A stretch of DNA of 9,185 nucleotides, from positions 1 through 9,185 of the forward strand of contig USNN01000036.1 in assembly GCA_900556185.1 (NCBI GenBank), given 5' to 3'. The position numbers and the translations under genes are program-made. The DNA comes from an uncultured Eubacteriales bacterium (lineage in GTDB: Bacteria; Bacillota; Clostridia; Christensenellales; UBA1242). This document shows positions 1-6,400 of the stretch, piece by piece. The notes under the pieces were generated by a model. The model had not been told where the DNA came from. It ran no database searches and saw only the letters and a program-made list of their open reading frames with translations. Numbering within the stretch: the first letter of the stretch is position 1; each line of letters opens with the position of its first letter.

Positions 1-362
1 AGTTGTTCTTTAGAGTATTGATTTTGCATTATATCATTTTTATACATGTCTATTTTTCTGTCTAATTTATATAAGTGGTCTAAGTGGTATTGCTTTGGTT
101 CAGAATTAGATTTATAAACAACTTTTAGGTAATCTTTTTTTACTTTTTGAGCATTACTTAAATCATTTATAGTTTTATATAGTTCTTGATTTAGGTTTCG
201 TTGGTCTAAAGAGTTTAAGTATAAAGCATTTTCAAGTTCTCTAATTGAACGATTATCTTGGTTTACTTGATTTATATAACTATAAGCAAGTTCGCCAAAA
301 TCTCTTAATTTTGTTGCACCGGCATAGAATAGGGCAATACGTTTAATTTTTCTATAGTTCAT
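1..362 (-). CDS. Hypothetical helix-rich protein, fourth gene of paralogue operon (3' end cut by window edge)
   Basis: This open frame starts at an ATG (362-360) and runs off the window at position 1, giving about 120 residues. The start is supported by a GGAGG whose last base is 7 bases upstream, and by an 11-base overlap with the preceding gene, whose TAG lies inside this frame. The protein begins MNYRKIKRIALFYAG and is rich in Tyr, Asn, Lys and Leu. There is no signal peptide or convincing membrane segment. A long predicted helix (about residues 20-80) is followed by a polar break with Ser, Asn and Pro (about 83-90) and then a second helix, which resembles the layout of the three genes before it. 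I recognise no family and assign no function. Co-translation with its neighbours suggests a shared complex or process, but that is inference. Confidence 0.8.
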   Translation of the reverse strand, partial: MNYRKIKRIALFYAGATKLRDFGELAYSYINQVNQDNRSIRELENALYLNSLDQRNLNQELYKTINDLSNAQKVKKDYLKVVYKSNSEPKQYHLDHLYKLDRKIDMYKNDIMQNQYSKEQ

Positions 363-966
363 AATCGCCTCCATAAAAGATAGACTTGTCTTCTGTGTTG
401 TTTAGTTTAAATTCTATAAAATCTATTATATCTGCTTGACAAAGTAAAGTATCAACCAATTCGCTTTTGTTAACCATATTTAAAATTGTTTGCATTTCTT
501 TTAGTTCTTCATTTAGTGCATCAGATAAATATTTGTAGGCAATTTGTCTGTTGGCTTTAGCTAAATTATACTTTACTTTTGCTTCATCAAGAGCATTGTT
601 TGCTTCGCTAATCTTTTCAAAATAGAATTGCTTTTGGTCTTTAAACTTTATTGTATCTTTTTCACACTTAGTTATGTATCTATCTATATCGTCTTCACTT
701 AAAATGTCTTTAAGTTTTTTGTTTGCTGTGGCAGTTTTATAACAACTTAAAGTGCGGTTAGTAATTTTAATTTGGTCTGCGTAGTAATCTCTATTTTTAA
801 TGTAATAATTAAGATTATTTTTCGCAGTTTGTAAATCGGTTTCAGCACAAGAAAAAGCGATGTTGCAAGCATCTACCTTAGACTTATAATAATCAGCCTT
901 TAATTTTGCATTTATAAGTTCAGATGTGTTTAAGTGGGAAAGCAACAGTAGTTTATCTTTATTCAT
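352..966 (-). CDS. Hypothetical helix-rich protein, third gene of paralogue operon
   Basis: A 204-residue protein starting MNKDKLLLLSHLNTSELI. I chose the ATG at 966 over an in-frame TTG at 972: the GGAGG at 980-976 is 9 bases from the ATG but only 3 from the TTG. The start overlaps the stop of the previous gene by 8 bases (ATGAATAA), so translation is probably coupled. The protein looks almost entirely alpha-helical and soluble, with no signal or membrane segment. It carries an N-terminal LS motif (residues 9-10), long helices on either side of a break near residues 86-93, and a C-terminal hydrophobic motif ADIIDFIEFK (178-187). These elements fall at the same positions as in the two upstream genes. 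It is unusually rich in Tyr and has five Cys (34, 40, 75, 101, 176). The family is unknown; a structural or scaffold role is possible but not shown. Confidence 0.85.
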   Translation of the reverse strand: MNKDKLLLLSHLNTSELINAKLKADYYKSKVDACNIAFSCAETDLQTAKNNLNYYIKNRDYYADQIKITNRTLSCYKTATANKKLKDILSEDDIDRYITKCEKDTIKFKDQKQFYFEKISEANNALDEAKVKYNLAKANRQIAYKYLSDALNEELKEMQTILNMVNKSELVDTLLCQADIIDFIEFKLNNTEDKSIFYGGDYEL

Positions 967-1609
967 AATCAAGTTCCTCCATATATGCGTTTGTTATTAT
1001 AGGTCCATCAGATTTCTTTTGTGTTTTCTTGCCATATGAGTGAGCAATTTCGGCTAGGTAAGAGTTTATGGTGTTTGCATCTACCGACTCATTGGTTTTT
1101 CTGCTGTATTCTTCAACAAGTTTTACGGTTAAACTGCTAATATTGCTGTCAATTTCGGCGATTTTACCTTTTAGTGAGGATACTTCACCAATATTGTTTG
1201 CAATAGTAGAATATAGGTTAATTAAATTAACTTCATTAATTTTTAAAACTTCCTCGTCTATTTCAAGGTCTTTTAATAGTTTATTAATTTCAGTTTGCTT
1301 AGCTTTTATTAGTTTTTTAATTGATGCTCTTGAAAATATTAAAATTTTAGGCAGTCTTTCAAGTTTACTCTCAAGTTCTTCTTTTATCTTGTTAAGCACA
1401 TTTAAATTAATATTTTCAACGTTTATTTTGTTTTTTAAATCGGTTAAAGTCTTTTGCAGGTGCATAATATTAGCATTATTATCTGCAAGCGACTGATTAG
1501 CCGAATGTAGTTCTTTGTTTAGGTTTGTTTTTGTTCTTAATAATTCTATTGCGTCTTTCAAATTCTTTTCACTCAAAAAGAGCTTCACTTTTATATCTCC
1601 ATTACTCAT
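959..1609 (-). CDS. Hypothetical coiled-coil protein, second gene of paralogue operon
   Basis: A 216-residue protein starting MSNGDIKVKLFLSEKNL. An ATG three codons upstream (1618) is also in frame, but GAGGAG is almost touching it and lies 9 bases from the ATG at 1609, so the latter is preferred. It overlaps the stop of the first gene by 8 bases (ATGAGTAA). Leucine, isoleucine and lysine recur at heptad-like spacing through residues 20-85 and 98-165, suggesting an antiparallel coiled coil. The hinge is at LPKILIFSRASIKKL (86-100), a hydrophobic-FS-basic turn. A C-terminal ANTINSYLAE motif (178-187) precedes a basic, disordered-looking tail. There is no signal peptide or membrane helix. I recognise no named family. 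Layout and length match the genes on either side, indicating ancient duplication. Confidence 0.85.
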   Translation of the reverse strand: MSNGDIKVKLFLSEKNLKDAIELLRTKTNLNKELHSANQSLADNNANIMHLQKTLTDLKNKINVENINLNVLNKIKEELESKLERLPKILIFSRASIKKLIKAKQTEINKLLKDLEIDEEVLKINEVNLINLYSTIANNIGEVSSLKGKIAEIDSNISSLTVKLVEEYSRKTNESVDANTINSYLAEIAHSYGKKTQKKSDGPIITNAYMEELDYE

Positions 1610-2222
1610 GGCTTTCATTCTCCTCGAAGGACGATTCTATAATTTCAGAGATTTTTCCATCTTTTTTGTCTTGCAAGAAGTCTATAAGCGTATTTATGTT
1701 AATCTTGTCGCTAGATTGAGAATTAACATATTGAACAATCTTGTTTGCTCGTCTTCTAAAATTGTGCAATTTTGTGTTTAGTACCATTTGTTTTGCGTCG
1801 TAGTTCATTAGTAGCATATGCTTTCTATTTAAAAGTCTTTCACATTTAATAGAATAATTTAAGGTAGTGGTGTCTATATCAGATTGCCTTACCTTTAAAT
1901 CTAATAGTGACCTATTTAAAGACTTTAGTTCGTTTGCGTATGCTTTTCTTTTAGAGAAGTGTAGTAAACCCAATGACTTTTTTAGTTTAGTTGTTTCTGC
2001 AATCTTGTTTTCTAAATTAGTTATGCTTTCTACAGTTTCGTAATTATAGTCTTTTAGTTGATTTAAATAGTCTGAAGATTCTTGAAATTTATGCTCAACA
2101 GCTTCAATTTCTGTTCTTGTTTCGCTGGTTAAATTATTAAGGTCTACAAGGTCAGTGTAGTACCCTAAAATTTCTGTTGTATCCATTTTAGATAAAACAG
2201 TATTATATTGGTTTTTCTCCAT
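1602..2222 (-). CDS. Hypothetical coiled-coil protein, first gene of paralogue operon
   Basis: A 206-residue protein starting MEKNQYNTVLSKMDTTEIL, nearest the operon promoter. An in-frame ATG at 2240 would add six residues but has no ribosome binding site; the ATG at 2222 has a GGGGGA 10 bases upstream, so I prefer 2222. The protein is predicted soluble and mostly helical: an N-terminal LS motif (residues 10-11), a long helix (about 20-83), a turn LGLLHFSKRKA (84-94), a second long helix (95-165) and a C-terminal motif INTLIDFLQD (176-185), then an acidic tail. The hydrophobic-FS-basic turn recalls hairpin turns in other uncharacterised Bacillota coiled-coil proteins, but I cannot name a family. 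Function unknown. Confidence 0.85.
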   Translation of the reverse strand: MEKNQYNTVLSKMDTTEILGYYTDLVDLNNLTSETRTEIEAVEHKFQESSDYLNQLKDYNYETVESITNLENKIAETTKLKKSLGLLHFSKRKAYANELKSLNRSLLDLKVRQSDIDTTTLNYSIKCERLLNRKHMLLMNYDAKQMVLNTKLHNFRRRANKIVQYVNSQSSDKININTLIDFLQDKKDGKISEIIESSFEENESHE

Positions 2223-2259
2223 AATTAAGTTGTCCCCCATAACTTAAAATTGTTATAGT

Positions 2260-2287
2260 ATTATATCATAAATGCTTTATTTGTCAA
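2260..2287 (-). promoter_or_regulatory. Sigma-A promoter for the coiled-coil operon
   Basis: Read on the minus strand, the -35 box is a perfect TTGACA (2287-2282) and the -10 box a perfect TATAAT (2265-2260), separated by 16 bases. Transcription would start near 2253, leaving a leader of about 30 bases before the ATG at 2222. A palindrome CCCGCGGG sits two bases upstream of the -35 box. Such a close consensus match implies strong basal expression unless a regulator intervenes. Confidence 0.85.
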
Positions 2288-2315
2288 TACCCGCGGGCTT
2301 ATTCGTGTATGCAAT

Positions 2316-2340
2316 AAAAAACTCCCCATAATAGGGGAGT
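2316..2340 (-). terminator. Rho-independent terminator of the phosphodiesterase-like gene
   Basis: On the minus strand, ACTCCCC (2340-2334) pairs perfectly with GGGGAGT (2327-2321) around a six-base loop and is followed by a T-run (2320-2316). It begins three bases past the TAA of the phosphodiesterase-like gene, so that gene ends its own transcript and the coiled-coil operon needs the separate promoter seen just downstream. Confidence 0.88.
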
Positions 2341-2343
2341 GGT

Positions 2344-3075
2344 TTAAAATTCTGGTGTTATAGTTTCTACAATAATGTTTGCGTTATAATCTTTTGCCTT
2401 TGTGTGGTGCTTTTTAGTTTTAACAATACCAAGTACTAGTGGAATATTATCTTTTTTAAGTTTTTTAAAATACCAACGCCTAGCGTCATCTATGTTATAT
2501 ACAACAAAGTTTGGTTCGCTAATGTTGTTTAACTTTAGGTGTTTTAGTTTGCCCTTTTTAGCATAACTTGGTTTTTCGTGCTTAAACGAACTAGCACTTT
2601 GACCACGCTTAATGCGTGGAGCATTCAATTTAAACCATTCTAGTGTGTATGGGTTAGCGCAAGTAACTGCAACTTCGCCTTGATAATTTTTAATGGCTTC
2701 ATATAATGCTTTTGCGTGAGGAAGTGGTGTTTCGCCAGCAATAGAAAAGATTATAGGCACCTTTTTGTCTACAATATTCAATACATCTGCAACCGATAAA
2801 ATTGTGTCAGCAGAGTTTAGTAGTTTAGTTTTTGTTAGTTCGTTTGCGTCTAGTGTAGACAAATAAGCACTGGTGTTAGTCATCCTAGATAAACTTTCGT
2901 CGTGAAAAATAACTGGTTGATGGTCATTAGAAAAACTTACGTCAACCATAACGGCGTAGTTTGCATCAGTAGCTTTTTTAATTGCTGAACTAGAATTTTC
3001 AGCAATAGTATCATTATCAAATAGCCCGCGATGAGCTATGGGAATATTTCTTATCCAGTCGTGAGAATTAATCAT
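2344..3075 (-). CDS. Glycerophosphodiester phosphodiesterase family protein, probably catalytically altered
   Basis: A 243-residue protein of the short bacterial GDPD (TIM-barrel) family, which normally hydrolyses glycerophosphodiesters to glycerol-3-phosphate and an alcohol. No signal peptide is visible, so it is probably cytoplasmic. Family landmarks are AHRG (14-17, first catalytic His15), AENS (25-28, usually PENS/PENT), VDVSFSNDHQPVIFHD (44-59, Asp45 and second catalytic His58), the RGQ turn (157-159) and a C-terminal NANIIVE. Several normally conserved positions differ. The metal-binding Glu of the IE-x-D motif is Met43, the IEIK strand reads FSIA (110-113) so its Glu and Lys are gone, SFNP reads CANP, and the WTV strand has lost its Trp (near Ile217). 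Fold membership looks sound; activity is doubtful. The ATG at 3075 has AGGAGT five bases upstream. Confidence 0.8.
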   Translation of the reverse strand: MINSHDWIRNIPIAHRGLFDNDTIAENSSSAIKKATDANYAVMVDVSFSNDHQPVIFHDESLSRMTNTSAYLSTLDANELTKTKLLNSADTILSVADVLNIVDKKVPIIFSIAGETPLPHAKALYEAIKNYQGEVAVTCANPYTLEWFKLNAPRIKRGQSASSFKHEKPSYAKKGKLKHLKLNNISEPNFVVYNIDDARRWYFKKLKKDNIPLVLGIVKTKKHHTKAKDYNANIIVETITPEF

Positions 3076-3096
3076 TATTTACTCCTAAATACAAAT

Positions 3097-3126
3097 AAAA
3101 AAGGGCAAAAAGCCCCACAATTTGTG
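3097..3126 (-). promoter_or_regulatory. Possible leader attenuator and inverted repeat before the phosphodiesterase-like gene
   Basis: Within the predicted 55-base leader, the minus strand carries CACAAATTGTG (3126-3116, five-base arms), then GGGC-TTTTT-GCCC (3115-3103) and a run of six T (3102-3097). The second hairpin followed by a T-run looks like a small intrinsic terminator upstream of the ribosome binding site. The stem is only four base pairs, so real termination is uncertain. The CACAA/TTGTG repeat could be an operator or a competing stem. Confidence 0.35.
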
Positions 3127-3137
3127 AAGTTATACTT

Positions 3138-3167
3138 ATTATACTATAACAATATTGGCTTTGTAAA
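3138..3167 (-). promoter_or_regulatory. Sigma-A promoter for the phosphodiesterase-like gene
   Basis: On the minus strand, TTTACA (3167-3162) and a perfect TATAAT (3143-3138) are separated by 18 bases. Transcription would start near 3131, giving a leader of about 55 bases that contains the hairpins described separately. Confidence 0.7.
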
Positions 3168-3219
3168 GTAAAAATTCACAAATCTTTCACTATTATTTCA
3201 TTAGCCACGAATAGAGATG

Positions 3220-3249
3220 TTGACAAAAACCACGATTATGCGTTAAACT
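3220..3249 (+). promoter_or_regulatory. Probable promoter for lepA-hemW
   Basis: A perfect -35 TTGACA (3220-3225) is followed 18 bases later by a weak -10, TAAACT (3244-3249); TTAAAC with 17-base spacing is an alternative. The start of transcription would be near 3256, leaving a very short leader that still includes the AAGGAG site (3259-3264). The -35 is convincing; the -10 assignment is tentative. Confidence 0.5.
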
Positions 3250-3271
3250 AAATAAAGTAAGGAGAAAAGAG

Positions 3272-5062
3272 TTGGACAAGTTAAACATACGAAATTTTTC
3301 AATAATTGCACACATAGACCACGGTAAAAGCACGCTAGCAGATAGGCTAATGGAAATTACTGGGACGGTCGCAAAAAGAGATAGTAAAGAGCAACTTTTA
3401 GATAGTATGGAACTAGAGCGAGAGCGTGGCATAACAATAAAACTAACCCCAGTTACTCTTAAATATAATCATAATGGCACGGAGTATTTGTTAAATTTAA
3501 TAGACACCCCAGGGCATGTAGACTTTACCTATGAAGTGAGCCGTTCACTTGCTGCGTGCGAAGGGGCTGTTTTGGTAGTAGATGCTAGCCAAGGCGTGGA
3601 AGCCCAAACCTTAGCAAATGTGTATCTTGCGTTAGAAAACAACCTAGAAATATTGCCAGTATTAAATAAAATAGATTTACCAAGTGCAAGGCCAGACGAA
3701 GTAAAGGCGGAAATAGAAGAAGTTATTGGTCTTCCTGCAGACGAAGCCCCAATGGTATCAGCCAAAACTGGTTTAAATTGTGAAGATGTTTTGGTTGATA
3801 TAATCAAAAATGTTCCACCACCAAAAGGTGATAGCACAAAACCACTTAAAGCACTTATTTTTGATAGTTATTATGACAACTTTAAGGGTGCGGTTTGCTT
3901 GGTTCGTATATTTGACGGCGAAGTTAAGCGGGGAGATGAAATATTGTGTATGAACACTGGAAAAACATACACAGTAACCGAAGTAGGGGTATTTACTCCA
4001 CAACCAACCGAAACAGAAAAACTAGAAAGTGGCGAAGTTGGATATATAACTGCAAGCATTAAAACAGTGTCTGATATTAGAGTTGGTGATACAATTACTC
4101 TTGTAAACAACAAAACTGAAGAAATGATGCCGGGGTATAAAGAAGTTCAACCAATGGTATATTCGGGCATTTTCCCACTAGATGGTAGTAAGTTTCAAGA
4201 ACTAAAAGACGCACTAGACAAACTAAAACTAAATGACGCGTCACTAAGTTTTCAAAAAGAAACAAGTATGGCTTTAGGCACTGGCTTTAGATGTGGTTTT
4301 TTAGGACTATTACATATGGATATTATAACCGAACGACTAAGCCGAGAGTTTAATGTGGAAATCATTTCAACTGCACCAAGTGTTAGTTATAAAGTATACA
4401 AAACCAATGGCGATATTCTAGATATAGTTAGCCCTAGTAATATGCCAGACCCATCAGAGATAGCAAAAATTGAAGAACCGATTGTGCTTGCAGAAATATT
4501 TACGCCACCAGAATATGTTGGTGAAATTATGGAACTGGCAAAATCTAAGCGTGGTGAATATCTAGACCTTACTTATATAGATAAGTCTAGGGTAAAAATG
4601 AAATATAACTTACCATTAAACGAAATTGTTTATGACTTTTTTGATAGTTTAAAAAGTTTGTCTCATGGCTATGCTAGTTTTGACTATGCTCCAGCGGGCT
4701 ATAAACAATCTGACCTTGTTAAACTAGATATTCTTTTAAATGGTGAACCTTGTGATGCACTTAGCATAATTGTGTATCGTGGCAGTGCAGAAGCCAGAGG
4801 TAGAAGTATGGCAGAAAAATTAAAAGAAACCATATCTCGCCAATTATTTGAAATACCTATTCAAGCAGTTATTGGTGGAAAGGTTATCGCTAGGGAAACC
4901 GTAAAAGCACTAAGAAAAGACGTTACTGCCAAGTGTTATGGTGGTGATATATCCAGAAAGCGTAAACTATTAGAAAAACAAAAAGAAGGCAAAAAGAGAA
5001 TGAGAAAACTTGGCAATGTTGAATTGCCAGCCGAGGCATTTATAAACCTACTTAAAAATTAG
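3272..5062 (+). CDS. lepA: Elongation factor 4 (LepA), translational GTPase
   Basis: A full-length LepA/EF4 of 596 residues, the usual size. It is a ribosome-associated GTPase, known in the family to act on stalled or mistranslocated ribosomes and in initiation or ribosome biogenesis. G-domain motifs are intact: AHIDHGKST (13-21, P-loop), RERGITIK (50-57), DTPGHVDF (78-85, with His82), NKID (132-135) and a SAKTG near 163. Domains II and III and the LepA-specific C-terminal domain follow, with the signature CYGGDISRKRKLLEKQK. A conserved stretch usually close to VHRDKA reads VYRGSA here, a mild divergence. Translation starts at TTG: AAGGAG lies seven bases upstream and the product begins MDKLNIRNFSIIAHID as expected. 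Its TAG overlaps the ribosome binding site of hemW, which starts nine bases on, so the two are co-transcribed. Confidence 0.97.
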   Translation: MDKLNIRNFSIIAHIDHGKSTLADRLMEITGTVAKRDSKEQLLDSMELERERGITIKLTPVTLKYNHNGTEYLLNLIDTPGHVDFTYEVSRSLAACEGAVLVVDASQGVEAQTLANVYLALENNLEILPVLNKIDLPSARPDEVKAEIEEVIGLPADEAPMVSAKTGLNCEDVLVDIIKNVPPPKGDSTKPLKALIFDSYYDNFKGAVCLVRIFDGEVKRGDEILCMNTGKTYTVTEVGVFTPQPTETEKLESGEVGYITASIKTVSDIRVGDTITLVNNKTEEMMPGYKEVQPMVYSGIFPLDGSKFQELKDALDKLKLNDASLSFQKETSMALGTGFRCGFLGLLHMDIITERLSREFNVEIISTAPSVSYKVYKTNGDILDIVSPSNMPDPSEIAKIEEPIVLAEIFTPPEYVGEIMELAKSKRGEYLDLTYIDKSRVKMKYNLPLNEIVYDFFDSLKSLSHGYASFDYAPAGYKQSDLVKLDILLNGEPCDALSIIVYRGSAEARGRSMAEKLKETISRQLFEIPIQAVIGGKVIARETVKALRKDVTAKCYGGDISRKRKLLEKQKEGKKRMRKLGNVELPAEAFINLLKN

Positions 5063-5071
5063 GGGGATATT

Positions 5072-6205
5072 ATGGAAAAAGCACCCATTGGGTTATATAT
5101 ACACTTGCCATTTTGCGTAAAAAAATGTAATTATTGTGCATTTACAAGTGTTGTGGCAAATGACGAAGACAAAAAGGAATATGTTAATAACCTGTTAACA
5201 GAAATTAGGCTAAGGGCAAAAGAATTATCTGGAACAAAAATTTTAAACACAATATATATTGGCGGTGGCACGCCATCTAGTTTGCCAGCGGGCGAAATTA
5301 CAAAAATTATGGATACCATAAATAAAAACTTTAGCATATCTAGTGGGGCAGAAATAACAATAGAATGTAACCCATCTAGTTTAACTAAAGAAAAAGCCAA
5401 AGAATATATTAGTGCTGGCATAAATAGGTTTTCACTTGGGCTACAGTCGGCACAAAATAGCCACTTAAAAACACTTGGAAGGTTGCATACTGCCGATACA
5501 TTTAAAAACGCCGTAGAAATATTACATTCACTAGATGTAAAAAATATAAATGGCGACTTAATGCTTGGTATTCCTAATCAAACCAAAGAAGATGTGGTTA
5601 ATTCGGTGAATTTTTTGGCGGGGCTAGATGTTCAGCACATATCTATTTATATGCTAGAACTAGAAGGTGATACTCCATTTAAAAGATTATACGACAATAA
5701 TATGTTGCCTTTGCCAACTGATGAAGAAACGATTGAACTATATAACACCGCAAAGGAGACACTGGAAAAGTTTGGTTTTAACAGATACGAGGTTTCTAAT
5801 TTTGCAAAATTAGGGTTTGAAAGTAAACACAATAAAAACTATTGGAACAGGGGCGAATATTTAGGCGTTGGTGCAAGTGCAGAAAGTTTTATTAACGGGT
5901 TTAGATTTGGTAATACTAAAGACATAAAGTCGTATAACTTATATATATCTAAAGAGGAAATACCTTTAGAATATAAAGAAAAAGTAACAACCGAAGAGGC
6001 TTTAGAAGAAACCGTAATGCTAAGTCTTAGAACCGAAAACGGGTTAAATCTAGAAACCGTAAGTCAAGAATTTGTTAAAGATAATAAAGATAAACTTAAG
6101 AGTTTTATAAAAGACGGTTTATTGGTTATAACTAAAAATAATCACCTAAAAGCAACAGATAAAGGCTTTGCAGTGCTAGATTACATTATAGAAAATTTAA
6201 TATAA
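5072..6205 (+). CDS. hemW: HemW family radical SAM protein (heme chaperone; formerly HemN-like)
   Basis: A 377-residue protein, full length for HemW. The radical SAM [4Fe-4S] cluster motif is C15-x3-C19-x2-C22 followed by Ala-Phe; in true coproporphyrinogen III dehydrogenase (HemN) a further Cys follows, which supports HemW. Other landmarks are HLPFC (11-15), the SAM-binding GGGTPS (64-69), ECNP (98-101), SLGLQS near 121-126, DLMLGIPNQT (162-171) and YEVSNFAK (239-246), then the HemN C-terminal domain. HemW proteins bind heme and deliver it to target enzymes; they do not make heme. No heme genes are visible nearby, so the target here is unknown. The neighbourhood lepA-hemW-hrcA is a classic Bacillota arrangement. 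The ATG follows GGGGGA at a normal distance; a terminator follows the stop. Confidence 0.93.
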   Translation: MEKAPIGLYIHLPFCVKKCNYCAFTSVVANDEDKKEYVNNLLTEIRLRAKELSGTKILNTIYIGGGTPSSLPAGEITKIMDTINKNFSISSGAEITIECNPSSLTKEKAKEYISAGINRFSLGLQSAQNSHLKTLGRLHTADTFKNAVEILHSLDVKNINGDLMLGIPNQTKEDVVNSVNFLAGLDVQHISIYMLELEGDTPFKRLYDNNMLPLPTDEETIELYNTAKETLEKFGFNRYEVSNFAKLGFESKHNKNYWNRGEYLGVGASAESFINGFRFGNTKDIKSYNLYISKEEIPLEYKEKVTTEEALEETVMLSLRTENGLNLETVSQEFVKDNKDKLKSFIKDGLLVITKNNHLKATDKGFAVLDYIIENLI

Positions 6206-6210
6206 AAAAT

Positions 6211-6241
6211 AAAAAACTCTCTCACGGCTAGAGGGGTTTTT
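6211..6241 (+). terminator. Rho-independent terminator of lepA-hemW
   Basis: An imperfect hairpin starts six bases after the hemW stop: AAAAACTCTCT pairs with AGAGGGGTTTTT around a seven-base loop, with one bulged G and one G-T pair. The 3' arm is itself the T-run. It separates lepA-hemW from the heat-shock operon. Confidence 0.7.
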
Positions 6242-6248
6242 ATTGTCT

Positions 6249-6274
6249 AAAAATATTTGAAAAATTTTTAAAAA
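6249..6274 (+). promoter_or_regulatory. Phased A-tracts upstream of the hrcA promoter (possible UP element)
   Basis: Three AAAAA tracts start at 6249, 6260 and 6270, that is 11 and 10 bases apart, close to one helical turn each. The last ends 15 bases before the -35 box. A ten-base direct repeat TAAAAATATT (6248-6257 and 6269-6278) frames them. Such spacing gives intrinsic DNA bending and resembles an UP element that contacts the RNA polymerase alpha subunit. Confidence 0.5.
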
Positions 6275-6289
6275 TATTGCATAAAATGA

Positions 6290-6318
6290 TTGACAAGCGG
6301 ATATACTAGGATTATAAT
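6290..6318 (+). promoter_or_regulatory. Sigma-A promoter of the hrcA-grpE-dnaK operon
   Basis: A perfect consensus promoter: TTGACA (6290-6295), a 17-base spacer and TATAAT (6313-6318). Transcription should start near 6325, inside the CIRCE operator, the standard layout for HrcA control: strong intrinsic promoter, repression when HrcA is active, release on heat shock. Confidence 0.92.
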
Positions 6319-6319
6319 A

Positions 6320-6346
6320 TTAGCAGTCGAGTGGGAAGAGTGCTAG
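6320..6346 (+). promoter_or_regulatory. CIRCE operator (HrcA binding site)
   Basis: The left arm TTAGCAGTC (6320-6328), a nine-base spacer and the right arm GAGTGCTAG (6338-6346) match the CIRCE consensus TTAGCACTC-N9-GAGTGCTAA in 16 of 18 arm positions with exact geometry. The two differences are C to G at arm position 7 on the left and the final A to G on the right; both break arm pairing. Its position over the predicted transcription start and just ahead of hrcA confirms the role: HrcA represses its own operon here. Confidence 0.93.
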
Positions 6347-6400
6347 CAAATGTTGACACAAGACTGATAACTTAAAACAATGTTTGTGGAGGAAAAAATA

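Noticed and set aside
1068..1781. Open frames on the plus strand opposite the coiled-coil genes (1068-1496, 1515-1781)
   Set aside because: They lie antisense to well-supported genes that have ribosome binding sites and coupled junctions, and they have low-complexity Ser/Leu/Phe content typical of the reverse frame of lysine- and glutamate-rich helices.
1..2222. The coiled-coil operon as part of a prophage or mobile element
   Set aside because: No integrase, transposase, tail or capsid gene, attachment repeat or tRNA is visible, and base composition looks like the rest of the window.
2223..2240. ATG at 2240 as the start of the first coiled-coil gene
   Set aside because: No ribosome binding site precedes it, while a GGGGGA lies at a usable distance before the ATG at 2222. 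Still possible, since the spacing there is long.
3193..5832. Several minus-strand open frames opposite lepA and hemW
   Set aside because: They are antisense to strongly conserved genes, lack ribosome binding sites that I could see, and their products resemble no family.
6353..6381. A second TTGACA (6353-6358) with AACAAT 17 bases on, as an internal hrcA promoter
   Set aside because: The -10 is poor, and the predicted start of transcription would fall on the hrcA ribosome binding site.
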